A program made the position numbers and the translations under genes. The notes beneath the pieces are model-generated. The model had not been told where the DNA came from, searched no databases, and saw only the letters and a list, made by a program, of their open reading frames with translations. DNA of 64,000 nt from Quadrisphaera sp. INWT6 (GTDB lineage: Bacteria > Actinomycetota > Actinomycetes > Actinomycetales > Quadrisphaeraceae): assembly GCF_015390235.1 (NCBI RefSeq), contig NZ_VUOH01000005.1:62001-126000 (forward strand), written 5' to 3'. Below, piece after piece: positions 29,016 to 38,325 of the stretch (position 1 is the first letter of the stretch; each line of letters begins with the position of its first letter).

Positions 29016-29101
29016 CGCCCCATCGTGGCGCACGGGGCCCGTCGAGACGAGGGTCCGGGGCCGGTCCGCGGGCGCGCCGCCGCTGGGTAGGGTCGTGGAC
29101 C

Positions 29102-29737
29102 ATGCGCGTGCAGGTCATCGACCACCCGCTGGTGGCCCACAAGCTCACGGTCCTGCGCGACGCGCGCACGGACTCCCCGACCTTCCGGCGCCTCGCCGAC
29201 GAGCTGGTGACGCTCCTGGCCTACGAGGCCACGCGGGGCGTCCGCGTCGACGAGCTGCGGATCACCACCCCGGTGTCGGAGACGACCGGAGTGAAGCTGG
29301 CCAGCCCCAAGCCGCTCGTGGTCCCGATCCTGCGCGCGGGCCTGGGGATGCTCGACGGGATGACCCGCCTGCTGCCCACGGCCGAGGTCGGCTTCCTCGG
29401 CATGGTCCGCGACGAGGAGACGCTGCAGGCCAGCACGTACGCGCACCGCCTTCCCGACGACCTGTCCGGCCGCCAGTGCTACGTGCTCGACCCGATGCTC
29501 GCCACCGGCGGCACGCTCGTCGCCGCCATCCAGTACCTCTTCGACATCGGCGCCGACGACGTCACCGCCGTCTGCCTGCTGGCGGCCCCCGAGGGCCTGG
29601 AGGTCGTGACCTCCTCCTTCGGCGCCGACGCCCCGATCACCGTGGTGACGGCCGCCGTCGACGAGCGGCTCGACGAGAACGGCTACATCGTCCCGGGCCT
29701 GGGAGACGCGGGAGACCGCCTCTACGGCGTCGTCTGA
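29102..29737 (+). CDS. upp: Uracil phosphoribosyltransferase
   Basis: Salvages uracil to UMP with PRPP. 211 residues, full length. N-terminal [18 protein letters not shown], the type I motif [18 protein letters not shown] loop [16 protein letters not shown] and the uracil-binding C-terminus [11 protein letters not shown] are all present. ATG 29102. Divergent from the tadA block, a neighbourhood conserved in actinobacteria. Confidence 0.97.
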   Translation: MRVQVIDHPLVAHKLTVLRDARTDSPTFRRLADELVTLLAYEATRGVRVDELRITTPVSETTGVKLASPKPLVVPILRAGLGMLDGMTRLLPTAEVGFLGMVRDEETLQASTYAHRLPDDLSGRQCYVLDPMLATGGTLVAAIQYLFDIGADDVTAVCLLAAPEGLEVVTSSFGADAPITVVTAAVDERLDENGYIVPGLGDAGDRLYGVV

Positions 29738-29773
29738 CCGCCCCAGCGGCCTCGGCGCCGCCGCCGCCGGGCC

Positions 29774-30619
29774 TCAGGCGGCCTCGGCGTCCTCCAGCTG
29801 CACCCGCAGCCGCTCCAGGGTCCGCGAGAGCAGGCGCGACACCTGCATCTGGGTGACGCCGATGTCGGCGGCGATCTGGCTCTGGGTCCACCCCTTGAAG
29901 AACCGCAGCGACAGGATCCGGCGGTCGCGCTCGGGCAGCGACGCCAGCAGCGGCGCGACGCTGACGTGGTCGACGAGGCGGTCGATGGCGCCGTCGTCGC
30001 CGCCCAGGGTGGCGGACAGCGGGGTGCCGTCGGCCTCGCCGTCCATCGGGGCGTCGAGGGAGGCCAGGTGGTAGTCCTGCGCGGCGGCGAGCGCCTCGAT
30101 GACCTCCTCCTGCTCCACGCGGAGGTGCTCGGCCAGCTGGGCGACCGTCGGCGAGCGCCCGATCCGCTGGGTCAGCTCGGCGGCGGCGGCGCCCAGCGAC
30201 AGGCGCAGCTCCTGCAGGCGGCGCGGGGGCCGCACGCCCCACTGCCGGTCGCGGAAGTGGCGGCGCAGCTCGCCGGTGATGGTGGGCACCGCGTAGGGCA
30301 GGAACCCGCGGCCCTTGCCCGGCTGGTAGCCCTGGGCCGCCTTGACCAGGGCCAGGGAGGCCACCTGCACCAGGTCGTCGAGCTGCTCGCCGCGGTCGCG
30401 GAACCGGGCCGCGAGGGCCTTGGCGACGGGCAGGTTGAGGACGACGACCTCGTCGAGCAGGCGGGAGCGCTCCGGCTCGGAGGCGGCGCTGGCGCGCTCG
30501 AGGAGGTCCTCGGTGGCCTGCTCGCGGGCGCTGGAGGGCCGCTCGGCGGGGGCCTCCTGGGGCGCGGGCACGCCTTCGAGGGAGGGCGGCGCCACGGCGG
30601 CACCGGCGTCGACGGGCAT
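29774..30619 (-). CDS. SigB/SigF/SigG-family RNA polymerase sigma factor
   Basis: Group 3 stress-type sigma factor. Region 2 (LPVAKALAARFRDRGEQLDD, LVQVASLALVKAAQGYQPGK), region 3 (GRSPTVAQLAEHLRVEQEEV) and region 4 (LPERDRRILSLRFFKGWTQS, QIAADIGVTQMQVSRLLSRT) are complete in 281 residues. ATG 30619 has AGGAG six bases upstream. Such factors are usually held by an anti-sigma kinase and freed by an antagonist. No anti-sigma gene adjoins it, but PP2C phosphatases that could feed such a circuit lie at 32933-35515 and 60497-64000. Confidence 0.93.
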   Translation of the reverse strand: MPVDAGAAVAPPSLEGVPAPQEAPAERPSSAREQATEDLLERASAASEPERSRLLDEVVVLNLPVAKALAARFRDRGEQLDDLVQVASLALVKAAQGYQPGKGRGFLPYAVPTITGELRRHFRDRQWGVRPPRRLQELRLSLGAAAAELTQRIGRSPTVAQLAEHLRVEQEEVIEALAAAQDYHLASLDAPMDGEADGTPLSATLGGDDGAIDRLVDHVSVAPLLASLPERDRRILSLRFFKGWTQSQIAADIGVTQMQVSRLLSRTLERLRVQLEDAEAA

Positions 30620-30832
30620 CCGAGCTCCTGGTCTCGCGGTCTGTCTCGGACGGTGGTGCCAGCGCAGCGCGGACGGCCTCCACCCCCGGGCTCCGCCCGG
30701 GCCCGCCCAGCACAACACCGGGCAACCACCCCGGCAAGCCGAGCCAGGAGTGGTTCAACGGCGACCGGGTACGTGCCTCCGGCGGGTCCGCGGCGAGGTG
30801 CAGGGTGCTGGGCCCGGTGGTAGCAAGTCCCC

Positions 30833-31123
30833 ATGCCCGAGGACGCCCCCCAGGACCAGCACGAGCGCCAGCAGCTGCTGCAGCGCATCACCGCGCAGGT
30901 GATCGCCGACCACAGCGGCGGCGACGTCGACGTCGTCCGCGACGCGCTGTCGGGGGCGATCGCGGAGCACGGCTTCCCCGAGCAGCCCCAGAAGTGGGTC
31001 GACGACACCGCTGCCGAGATCAGCCAGGGGCGCCACGTGGTGGTCGACCGCGAGCTGGGCATCGACAACGAGCTCGAGGAGACCCGGCAGGAGTCCGAGC
31101 AGCAGACCGAGGAGTCACGATGA
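30833..31123 (+). CDS. Small acidic hydrophilic protein, unknown function
   Basis: 96 residues, rich in Gln, Glu and Asp, without membrane segments or cysteines. A helical segment RQQLLQRITAQVIADHSGGD and the C-terminal acidic run are the main features. ATG 30833. The stop overlaps the next start (ATGA), so the two small proteins are coupled. Divergent from the sigma factor gene, which hints at stress regulation. I do not recognise the family. Confidence 0.7.
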   Translation: MPEDAPQDQHERQQLLQRITAQVIADHSGGDVDVVRDALSGAIAEHGFPEQPQKWVDDTAAEISQGRHVVVDRELGIDNELEETRQESEQQTEESR

Positions 31124-31347
31124 GCGAGAAGCACGAGGGCCTGGGCACCGGGACCGACGAGGACCCGACCGCGGGCCTGCCGCCGGTGACGGAGGCCGAC
31201 ATCGAGGCCGCGATGGGCGTGAACTCCGTGCCCGACGGCGTGCGCGTCAGCTCCAGCACCCCCGACGAGACCCGCCAGGTGATGGACTCGACCGGGCGCC
31301 TCACCGGCCCGGCCGAGGAGGAGCCCTCGGGCGTCGACCCGCAGTAG
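31120..31347 (+). CDS. Small hydrophilic protein, unknown function
   Basis: 75 residues, acidic and probably disordered, with a short conserved-looking core TEADIEAAMGVNSVPDGVRV. ATG 31120 overlaps the stop of the preceding gene. A GC-rich hairpin follows 21 bases after the stop, closing the two-gene unit. Function unknown. Confidence 0.65.
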   Translation: MSEKHEGLGTGTDEDPTAGLPPVTEADIEAAMGVNSVPDGVRVSSSTPDETRQVMDSTGRLTGPAEEEPSGVDPQ

Positions 31348-31368
31348 TCCGCAGCGGTCCCGCCCGTC

Positions 31369-31409
31369 CGCGCAGGGCCCGCTCCCCCCGGGGGTGCGGG
31401 CCCTGCGCG
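31369..31409. terminator. Terminator hairpin between convergent genes
   Basis: Perfect 14-base arms CGCGCAGGGCCCGC and GCGGGCCCTGCGCG around a 13-base loop, between the small-protein pair and the convergent SRPBCC gene. Confidence 0.75.
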
Positions 31410-31425
31410 TGTGCACCCGCCGCCG

Positions 31426-31914
31426 CTACCCGGCGGTCTCGGAGACCTCGCCCGCGCGCCGCTCCTCCTCGGGGGTGGCGTCGAGCCGGCCCACGGCGAG
31501 GTCCTCCAGGCGCGCGAGCAGCTCGCGGTTGCGCAGGCCGATGGCGACGGCGCGCAGCGGGCGGGGCACCCAGCTGCCGGGCCCGTGCACGGCGTCCTCC
31601 TCGATGGTCACCACCGTGCCGTCGCCGCGCCCGAGCAGGGTGATGACCACGCGGGCCTCGCCCAGCGGCCAGCCCTTCGCGGTGAGCTGGATGCGGCGGC
31701 CTGGGTCGACGGCGTCGCAGGTGGACGTGCCGCGCCGCATCAGCGGCCAGGCGCCGAAGGAGTGGTGCAGCACCGCCCCCGCGGTGGGCCAGTCACCCTC
31801 GACGGCCCGCATGTGCGCGGTGCCGACGACGAAGACGGGGTAGTTCCAGGCGTCGCACAGCACCTCCCAGACGAGCTCCGGCCCGACGGGGACCCAGTGG
31901 CGTCGTGTGCTCAC
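31426..31914 (-). CDS. SRPBCC family protein (START/polyketide cyclase-like fold)
   Basis: 162 residues predicted to form a single SRPBCC helix-grip domain. The start WVPVGPELVWEVLCDAWNYP followed by FVVGTAHMRAVEGDWPTAGA and the late helix VPRPLRAVAIGLRNRELLARLEDLA follow the usual pattern. GTG 31914. The family binds hydrophobic ligands; no substrate is suggested by the neighbours. Confidence 0.85.
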   Translation of the reverse strand: MSTRRHWVPVGPELVWEVLCDAWNYPVFVVGTAHMRAVEGDWPTAGAVLHHSFGAWPLMRRGTSTCDAVDPGRRIQLTAKGWPLGEARVVITLLGRGDGTVVTIEEDAVHGPGSWVPRPLRAVAIGLRNRELLARLEDLAVGRLDATPEEERRAGEVSETAG

Positions 31915-31978
31915 GGGTCATGCCTAGGCCGCCGGGCGGCGAGGTGCCAGCCGGGGCGCACCGGCGGAGGATCTCCAG

Positions 31979-32929
31979 GTGCAGACGTTCCTCCCCTTCC
32001 CGAGCTTCTCCGCCAGCGCGGAGGTGCTCGACTCCCCCCGGCTCGGCAAGCAGCGGGTGGAGGTGCTGCAGGTGCTGCGGGCCCTGGAGCTGCCCGAGTA
32101 CGGGTGGGGGAACCACCCGGCCGCCGCCATGTGGCGCGGGCGCACCCCGGCCCTGGTGCGGTACGGCCTCGACTGCGTGACCGCGTGGACGGACCGCGGC
32201 CACGCCGACTCGACCGCCGAGCAGATCGCCGAGTTCGCCCCCGAGGTGGTCGGCGCCACCCAGGCCGACCTCGCCGCCGCGGGCGCGCTGCCGAGCTGGG
32301 TGGGTCGCGAGGACCTCCACCGCTCGCACCGGTCGAACCTGCTGCGCAAGGACCCGGAGCACTACGCGCCGCGCTTCGAGCGGGGGCTGCCCGACGACCT
32401 GGAGTACGTCTGGCCGGGGGCCGACGACGTGCCCCCGCGCGCCGCGACCCCGGGCCGGGCGCTGTGGGTGGTGCGGGCCCCCGACGCCACCACGCTGGGC
32501 GTGCTGGTGGGGCAGGGGGTGGTGGGCCTGGACACCAGCAGCGGCATCGACGTGCCGGCCGACCTCGCCGACGAGCCCGGCGCCGCCGCGGGCAGCGGGC
32601 TGCGGGCGCTCCTTGCCGAGCGGGCGGCCGCGGCGGGCGCGCCCCGCCGGCGCGCGGGCAAGGCGCTGCGCCAGCTGGAGGCCCTGGTGGGCGAGGTGGC
32701 CGTCGGTGACGAGGTCGCCGTCCCCGTCCAGGGCGACCGGGCCCTCCTGGTGGGCGAGGTCACCGGCGAGTACGTCTTCGCGGGCGTGCAGGCGCTGGTG
32801 CCGCACCGCCGGGCGGTGCGCTGGCTCGACGTCGTGCCCCGGGCCGCCGTCGAGCGGCCCGCCGTCCTGCAGGACCCCCGCGCCCTGTTCCGGGTGGTGC
32901 TCTCCCTCGACGCCTCGCCGGCGGCCTGA
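31979..32929 (+). CDS. MSMEG_6728-like (pyrimidine-dimer-glycosylase clan) protein with C-terminal EVE-like reader domain
   Basis: 316 residues in two parts. Residues 1 to about 145 match the MSMEG_6728 family, related to Pyr_excise: QTFLPFPSFSASAEVLDSPR, LGKQRVEVLQVLRALE, GWGNHPAAAMWRG, LHRSHRSNLLRKDPEHY and a YVWPG end. From residue 161 the pattern changes to one I know from N-terminal domains of modification-dependent restriction enzymes: LWVVRAPDATTLGVLVGQGV, then EVAVGDEVAVPVQ, LLVGEVTGEYVF, HRRAVRWLDVVPRAAV. That suggests an EVE/PUA-like modified-base reader fused to a base-excision domain. GTG 31979 has GGAGG nearby. Assignment of the second domain is by remembered pattern, not a search. 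No nuclease or methylase lies beside it. The stop is three bases from the convergent gene. Confidence 0.75.
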   Translation: MQTFLPFPSFSASAEVLDSPRLGKQRVEVLQVLRALELPEYGWGNHPAAAMWRGRTPALVRYGLDCVTAWTDRGHADSTAEQIAEFAPEVVGATQADLAAAGALPSWVGREDLHRSHRSNLLRKDPEHYAPRFERGLPDDLEYVWPGADDVPPRAATPGRALWVVRAPDATTLGVLVGQGVVGLDTSSGIDVPADLADEPGAAAGSGLRALLAERAAAAGAPRRRAGKALRQLEALVGEVAVGDEVAVPVQGDRALLVGEVTGEYVFAGVQALVPHRRAVRWLDVVPRAAVERPAVLQDPRALFRVVLSLDASPAA

Positions 32930-32932
32930 CCC

Positions 32933-35515
32933 TCAGGGGGTCGCGGCGGGCTCGGGCGGCACCCCGGGCGGCACGAGCGCCGGCGCGGCGCCCGCCGGCC
33001 GGGGCCCGTCCTGGGGGTGCAGCCGGACGGCGACGAGGGCGACGTCGTCCTCGGGGCGGCTGGGCACCAGCTGCTCCAGCAGGGCGTCGCACAGCTCCGG
33101 CAGCGGGCGCGACCCGAGCTCGGACAGCAGCGCGCGCAGGCGCCCGAGCCCGGTGTCCAGCGACTGGGCGCGCTGCTCCACCAGGCCGTCGGTGTAGAGC
33201 AGCACGGTGGCGCCGCGCTCGACGACGACCACCGCCTCCTGGCGCCGCGACGCGGGGTCGTAGCCGAGGAGGAGGTCGGGGGCGTCGACCTCCAGGAGGT
33301 CGACCCGTCCGTCGGCGTGCAGGACCATCGGCGGCGGGGTGCCCGGCGCTCGACCAGCGCAGCCGGGTGGTGCCCGCCGCGCGCTCGGCCGCCGTCTGCT
33401 CCAGGCGCAGGACGACGGCGGTGGCCGTGGTGGTGACGAGCAGCCCGGACAGCGCCGCGTCGAGGCGCGACAGCACCTCCGCGGGACCCGCCCCCGTGGT
33501 GAAGGCGATGCCCCGCAGCAGGCCGCGCACCTGCCCCATCGCGGCGGCGGCGGCGGTGTCGTGGCCGACGACGTCGCCGATGACGAGCACCGTGGCGCCG
33601 TCCTCCTGGAGGAAGGAGTCGTACCAGTCACCCCCGACCTGGGCCGCCGCGGCGGCCGGCAGGTAGCGGACGACGAGCTCGGCGTGGTCGGGCTCGGGCG
33701 GCTCGGTCAGCAGGCTGCGCTGGAGGGCCGCGGCGAGGTCGCGCTGCTCCTCGTAGAGCCGGGCGTTGTCGAGGGCCGACCCGGCGCGGGCGGCGATCTC
33801 CCGCGCGGTGGCGAGGTCCTCGGGGTGGGGGCTCCGCGCTCGGGCCCCCAGAACAGGGTGAGCATGCCGAGGGTGCGGCCGTGCGCGCGCAGCGGGAGCA
33901 CCTCCAGGGCCTCGGGGGCCAGCTCCGCGGCCAGGCGGCGGGCCTCGGCGTCGCCCAGGGTCCGGTCCAGGAGGGCGGCGGCGTCCCGGGCGAGCCCCGC
34001 GGGCTCCCCCGTGCGCAGCGCCTCCAGCACCGGTGCGCTCGGCGCGAGGTCCACGAAGCGCCGCGCCGCGTACCGCTCCACCAGCCGGGTCCGCTCGGGG
34101 TCGCGGTGGGCCCACCCGACGTCGCGCAGGCCGCCGTCGGGCTCGACCAGGGTGACCACGGACCAGTCGGCCAGGTCGGGGACCACGGTGGCGGCCAGGC
34201 GGGCGACGGCGGTGCGCGCGTCGAGCACCTCGGTGAGCTGGTGGGTGGTGCGCGACAGCAGCTCCAGGCGCGCGGCGGCGGCGAGCACCTGCGCCTGCGC
34301 CTGCCGGCGCTGGGAGATCTCGAGGAAGTAGACCGACAGCCCGTCGGGCACGGGCCAGGCCCGCACCTCGTACCAGCCGTCGAGCGGCGGCGGGTAGTGC
34401 GCCTCGAAGGCGACCTGCTCGCCGGTGGCCACCGCCGCCCGGTAGTGCTCCTCGAAGGTGCTGCCCGCCGTGGCGGGGAAGAGCTCCCACACCGAGCCGC
34501 CGAGCAGCTCGTCGCGGGGACGCCCCAGGAGCCGCTCGGCCTCGGCGTTGACGTAGGTGAAGCGGAAGTCGCGGTCGAGCGCGTAGAAGGCCGCCGACAT
34601 GCTCTCCAGCACGCGGGCGACGCGGGCGTCGCCGTCGCGGACGTCGGTGGTGTCGAAGGCCGCGCCGATCATGCGGGTGGTGCGGCCCTCGGCGTCGCAC
34701 AGCGCCCGCCCACGGCCCTGGACCCAGCGCTCGTGGCCGTCGGGCCGCAGCACGCGGAACTCGGCCTCGTAGGTGCCGCCGGTGTCGATCGCGCGCTGCA
34801 GCGCCGCGCCGACCCGGTCGACGTCGTCGGGGTGCAGGTAGGAGGAGAAGGCGTCGATGCTCCGGCCGAAGTCCTCGCGCTCGACGCCGAAGATGTCGAG
34901 CAGGCGGTCGTCCCAGTCGAGCTCGCCCGTGGCGAGGTCCCAGTCCCAGCCGCCGACGCCCGCGGCGTCGATGGCGAGCCCGATGCGCAGCCGGGTGCGC
35001 TCGACCTCGTCGGCGACCCGGGCGAGGTCGAGCTCGGCCAGCGCGCTGGCCCCCAGCTGCTGCAGCGAGGCGACGTCGTGGTCGCTCCAGTCGCGCGGCT
35101 CGGGCCCGTAGACGCACAGGACGCCGACGGTCCGCTCCCCCTCGCGCAGCGGGACGCCGAGGTAGCTGCCGAGCTCGCCGCGCTCCGCCTCGGGGAAGCG
35201 CGCCGACCGCGGGTCGCGGGCGGCGTCGCGGACCACCAGGGCCCTCTCCTCGGAGGCGGCGAGGTGGCAGAGGGTGTCCTCGGGCACCTCGAACCGGTGC
35301 TGCTCGACGCCCGGGGGCAGGCCGACCGCGGCGACCACCTCGTGCACGTCGTCGTGCACGAGGACGACCTGCGCCGAGGGCGCCCCGACCAGCCTCGCGG
35401 CCAGGTCGGCCAGGCGCTCCAGCCCGGTCGCGTCGACCGGGCGGTGCGCGCCTGCGGGGCCGCTCCCGGCTCCGTCGGTGGGGGTCGTCCCCGCCTGGCG
35501 CGCCACGACGTCCAC
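32933..35515 (-). CDS. GAF/PAS sensor PP2C (SpoIIE-type) phosphatase, two frameshifts as sequenced
   Basis: Multi-domain signalling phosphatase. An N-terminal GAF (residues about 20-165, with LCHLAASEERALVVRDAARD), two PAS domains (GWDWDLATGELDWDDRLLDI and FYALDRDFRFTYVNAEAERL), a second GAF, and a C-terminal SpoIIE PP2C domain (QVGGDWYDSFLQEDG, VIGDVVGHDTAAAAAMGQ, LLYTDGLVEQR, PEDDVALVAVR). One base is missing at 33827-33831 and one is extra at 33336-33339; repair gives 860 residues. GTG 35515 is preceded by AGGAGGAGG. Family members dephosphorylate anti-sigma antagonists. Unlike the 60497-63337 protein it has no HATPase tail. Confidence 0.87.
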
Positions 35516-35637
35516 GTCCTCCTCCTGGTGCCCGGAGCGCCCCCCGCCCCGGCCCGCGACGAGCGCGGTGGGAGCAGTGTGCTGCACGGAGGGGCCCGCG
35601 GGCACCGGACCTGGGAGGACGGCGCCGGAGAGCGTCC

Positions 35638-36075
35638 TCAGCGGCGGGGCCCCCGCGAGGACCCGCGGGTGTCGGGGACGACGTGCAGGCGCGGTGCCGG
35701 CGCCGAGGTGACCGCCGGCTCCTCGGACAGCGCGGGCACCAGGCGCAGCTCGGGCGGCCCGGCCGGGGCCGTGCGTCTCGCGGCGTCGGGCCCCTCGCCA
35801 CCGGAGGCGCGCAGGGCGTCGAGGTGGGGGGCGTGCACGGCGCGGGGCTGACCGGCCGACGGGGTGCTGCGGCGCACGAGGCCGAAGGCCATCACGGGCC
35901 CGAAGACGCTGAGGGGGCCCGCCGGGGCGGGCATGCGGACCACGCTGGCGTCGTCGGTGCCCGTCGAGGCCGTCGCAGCGGTCTCAGCGGGGGCTGCGGC
36001 GGGCGCCTCGGCGGAGCGCACCACGCGGGCGCGCTCGCGCCAGGAGTCGAGGTCGACGACCGGTGAAGCAGACAC
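35638..36075 (-). CDS. Hypothetical protein
   Basis: About 145 residues, low complexity, no recognised domain. A short ordered N-terminus (VVDLDSWRERARVVRSAEAP) is followed by Ala/Pro/Thr-rich sequence and a hydrophobic patch SVFGPVMAFGLVRRS. GTG 36075 is chosen because GGAG lies eight bases upstream; GTG 36105 would add ten residues. Its promoter region carries an unusually AT-rich repeat. Function unknown. Confidence 0.55.
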   Translation of the reverse strand: MSASPVVDLDSWRERARVVRSAEAPAAAPAETAATASTGTDDASVVRMPAPAGPLSVFGPVMAFGLVRRSTPSAGQPRAVHAPHLDALRASGGEGPDAARRTAPAGPPELRLVPALSEEPAVTSAPAPRLHVVPDTRGSSRGPRR

Positions 36076-36147
36076 GGGCTGGCTCCGATCTGAGGGGTCC
36101 GCCACCCCGCCGGTGCGGGGCTCGTGGTGCTGGATGGTGCTGCTGAA

Positions 36148-36179
36148 ACTTCTGTGACTCGTGTGACTTGAGAGAAGTT
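36148..36179. promoter_or_regulatory. Inverted and direct repeats upstream of the 35638-36075 gene
   Basis: AACTTCT and AGAAGTT form outer inverted arms. Between them, read on the minus strand, GTCAC occurs twice nine bases apart (GTCACACGAGTCAC). The stretch is AT-rich against its surroundings and precedes the minus-strand gene, so a regulator site or promoter is plausible. Confidence 0.35.
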
Positions 36180-36231
36180 AGAGGCAGCAGAGGTAGCGGC
36201 GCCAGCACCGCGAGCGCGTGTCGCGGACCTG

Positions 36232-37380
36232 TCAGACGGGGGTGCCGCCAGCGCGCCGCACGGCCGCGTCGCGCTCGGCCAGGCGGTCCGTCGGCTTCGA
36301 GCCGTCGCGCCCGTGGGAGCCGCCGCCACCGCCGTGGCGCGCCCCGTCGTCGCCCTCGGACGGCTCGGGGGCGCCGTGGGCCAGGCGCAGCTCGCGGCCC
36401 GCCTCGACGTCCTCGGCGTGCTTGGCGGCGGCCTTGTCGCTCTTGCGCGTGTCGCGGGGCGGCAGCTGCAGCTGCTCCTCGGCGGCGATGCCGGCCTGCA
36501 GCTGGCGGCCGCGCTCCAGCTCGGCGTCGAGCTCGGCACCGAAGAGCAGGGCCAGGTTCGTGATCCACAGCCAGAGCAGGAAGACGATCACTGCGGCGAA
36601 ACTGCCGTAGGTCTTGTTGTAGTTGCTGAAGCCGGACACGTAGAAGCCGAACCCGGCCGAGGCGAGCGCCCACACGAGGATGGCGACAACAGCTCCGACG
36701 CTGGTCCAGGTCCACTTCGGGCGCCGGACGTTGGGGGTGAGCTGGTACAGCACCGCCACCACCACGACGACGATGAGCGCCAGCACCGGCCACTTGGCGA
36801 TGCTCCAGACGGTCACCGCGGTGGAGCCGAGCCCGACGACGTCGCCGATCGACTCCGCCACCGGGCCGGACACCACGAGGATGACGAGAGCCGCCACGAC
36901 CAGCACGACCGCGATCACGGTGACGAGCAGCTGCATCGGGCGCAGCTTCCACACCGGGCGCCCCTCGGTGGTGCCGTAGATGCGGTTCATGGCGCGCGAG
37001 AAGGCGCCGACGTAGCCGCTCGCGGACCACAGGGCGCCCAGCAGGCCCACGACGAGCCCGATGCCCGCGGCCTGGCTCTCCTGCAGGTCGCTGATGACGC
37101 CGGAGATCTGGTCCGTGACGTCCCGGGGGGCGAAGCCGCCGATGACCTCGGTCAGCGTCTGCGTGGTCTGCGGCCCCTGCCCCAGCACCCCGACGAGCGA
37201 GATGATCGCCACCAGGCCCGGGAAGAGCGCCAGGACGCCGAAGTAGACCAGCGCCGCCGCGAGGTCGAGGCAGCCGTCGCTGGAGAACTCGCGCACCGTC
37301 TTGCGCAGCACGTAGGCCCACGACCTCTTGGTGAGGTCGGTGGGGTCGTCGGGCTTGCGCGGGTCGTCCGGCGCGGGCAT
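36232..37380 (-). CDS. YihY/virulence factor BrkB family membrane protein
   Basis: Integral membrane protein with about six helices. The conserved opening LAAALVYFGVLALFPGLVAI, the GLLGALWSASGYVGAFSRAM motif and the late FNYNKTYGSFAAVIVFLLWL-type segment (here SNYNKTYGS) identify the family. A charged, Gly/His-rich cytoplasmic tail follows. 382 residues from ATG 37380; a GTG upstream (VTQQRPSEQARAM) is possible. Formerly called ribonuclease BN, which is not supported for this family. Function unsettled. Confidence 0.9.
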   Translation of the reverse strand: MPAPDDPRKPDDPTDLTKRSWAYVLRKTVREFSSDGCLDLAAALVYFGVLALFPGLVAIISLVGVLGQGPQTTQTLTEVIGGFAPRDVTDQISGVISDLQESQAAGIGLVVGLLGALWSASGYVGAFSRAMNRIYGTTEGRPVWKLRPMQLLVTVIAVVLVVAALVILVVSGPVAESIGDVVGLGSTAVTVWSIAKWPVLALIVVVVVAVLYQLTPNVRRPKWTWTSVGAVVAILVWALASAGFGFYVSGFSNYNKTYGSFAAVIVFLLWLWITNLALLFGAELDAELERGRQLQAGIAAEEQLQLPPRDTRKSDKAAAKHAEDVEAGRELRLAHGAPEPSEGDDGARHGGGGGSHGRDGSKPTDRLAERDAAVRRAGGTPV

Positions 37381-37539
37381 CGCCCTCGCCTGCTCCGACG
37401 GCCTCTGCTGCGTCACACCCTCGGCTGCCACCGGGACCTCCACCACCTGCACCGCTGCTGCCCGCTGGTCTCGAGCGGTGCCAGTCTGTGACGGGCGGTG
37501 CCCGGGTGCGACCGGAGAGCAGCGCAGGAGGATGGCGGG

Positions 37540-38325
37540 ATGTGCGGTCGCTACGCCAGCAGCCGATCCGACGCGGAGCTCGTGGAGGCCTACGCGGTCG
37601 ACGCCGTGGTGGGTGAGGAGCTCCGCCCGTCGTGGAACGTGGCCCCCACCCAGCCGGTGCGCGTGGTGGTCGAGCGCGAGCCCGACCCCGGGGGCGACGA
37701 CGGGGGCGACGACGGGGGCGCGCAGGCCCAGCGGCAGCTGCGCACGGTGCGGTGGGGCCTGGTGCCGTCGTGGGCCAAGGACCCGTCCGTGGGCAGCCGG
37801 ATGATCAACGCCCGGGTCGAGACGGTGACGGAGAAGCCGGCCTACCGCCGCGCGGCGGCCCGGCGCCGCTGCCTGCTGCCGGCCGACGGCTACTTCGAGT
37901 GGGAGCAGCGCGAGGTGCCCGGCGCCCGCGGCACGAAGGTGGTGAAGGTCCCCCACTTCCTGCACGACCCCGGCGGCGCGCCGCTCACCTTCGCGGGGCT
38001 CTACGAGCTCTGGAAGGACCCGGCGGCCCCCGAGGGCGAGGACCCGTGGCGGTGGACGACGACCGTCATCACCACGCAGGCGACCGACGCCGCGGGGCGC
38101 ATCCACGACCGCAGCCCCCTGGTGCTGCCCGCGGACTTCCAGGGCGACTGGCTCGACCCCGCGCTCACCGACCTCGACCTGGTGCGCCAGGTGCTCGACG
38201 CCGTGCCCCCGCCCCGGCTGGTGCCGCGCGAGGTCGGCCGCGCGGTGGGCAGCGTCCGCAACGAGGGCCCCCAGCTGGTGCTGCCGCTCTCCGAGCTCGA
38301 CGGCGAGGACGCCACCGACCGCTGA
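37540..38325 (+). CDS. SOS response-associated peptidase (SRAP/HMCES family)
   Basis: Forms a thiazolidine crosslink with abasic sites in single-stranded DNA through Cys2, shielding them; YedK/HMCES family. The start MCGRYASSRS exposes Cys2 after Met removal. SWNVAPTQPVRVV, RWGLVPSWAKD, INARVETVTEKPAYR, RCLLPADGYFEWEQ and the later helix are in order. 261 residues. ATG 37540 has AGGAGG at nine bases. A short Asp/Gly repeat (GGDDGGDDGG) sits in a loop. The stop lies inside the terminator palindrome. Confidence 0.95.
   Translation: MCGRYASSRSDAELVEAYAVDAVVGEELRPSWNVAPTQPVRVVVEREPDPGGDDGGDDGGAQAQRQLRTVRWGLVPSWAKDPSVGSRMINARVETVTEKPAYRRAAARRRCLLPADGYFEWEQREVPGARGTKVVKVPHFLHDPGGAPLTFAGLYELWKDPAAPEGEDPWRWTTTVITTQATDAAGRIHDRSPLVLPADFQGDWLDPALTDLDLVRQVLDAVPPPRLVPREVGRAVGSVRNEGPQLVLPLSELDGEDATDR

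Noticed and set aside
32933-35515. Treating the phosphatase as a decayed pseudogene because of two breaks.
   Set aside because: The two indels compensate in number, all catalytic motifs are intact, and the indel rate matches the rest of the window.
36232-37380. Ribonuclease BN.
   Set aside because: Old family label. The protein is an integral membrane YihY/BrkB protein without nuclease motifs.
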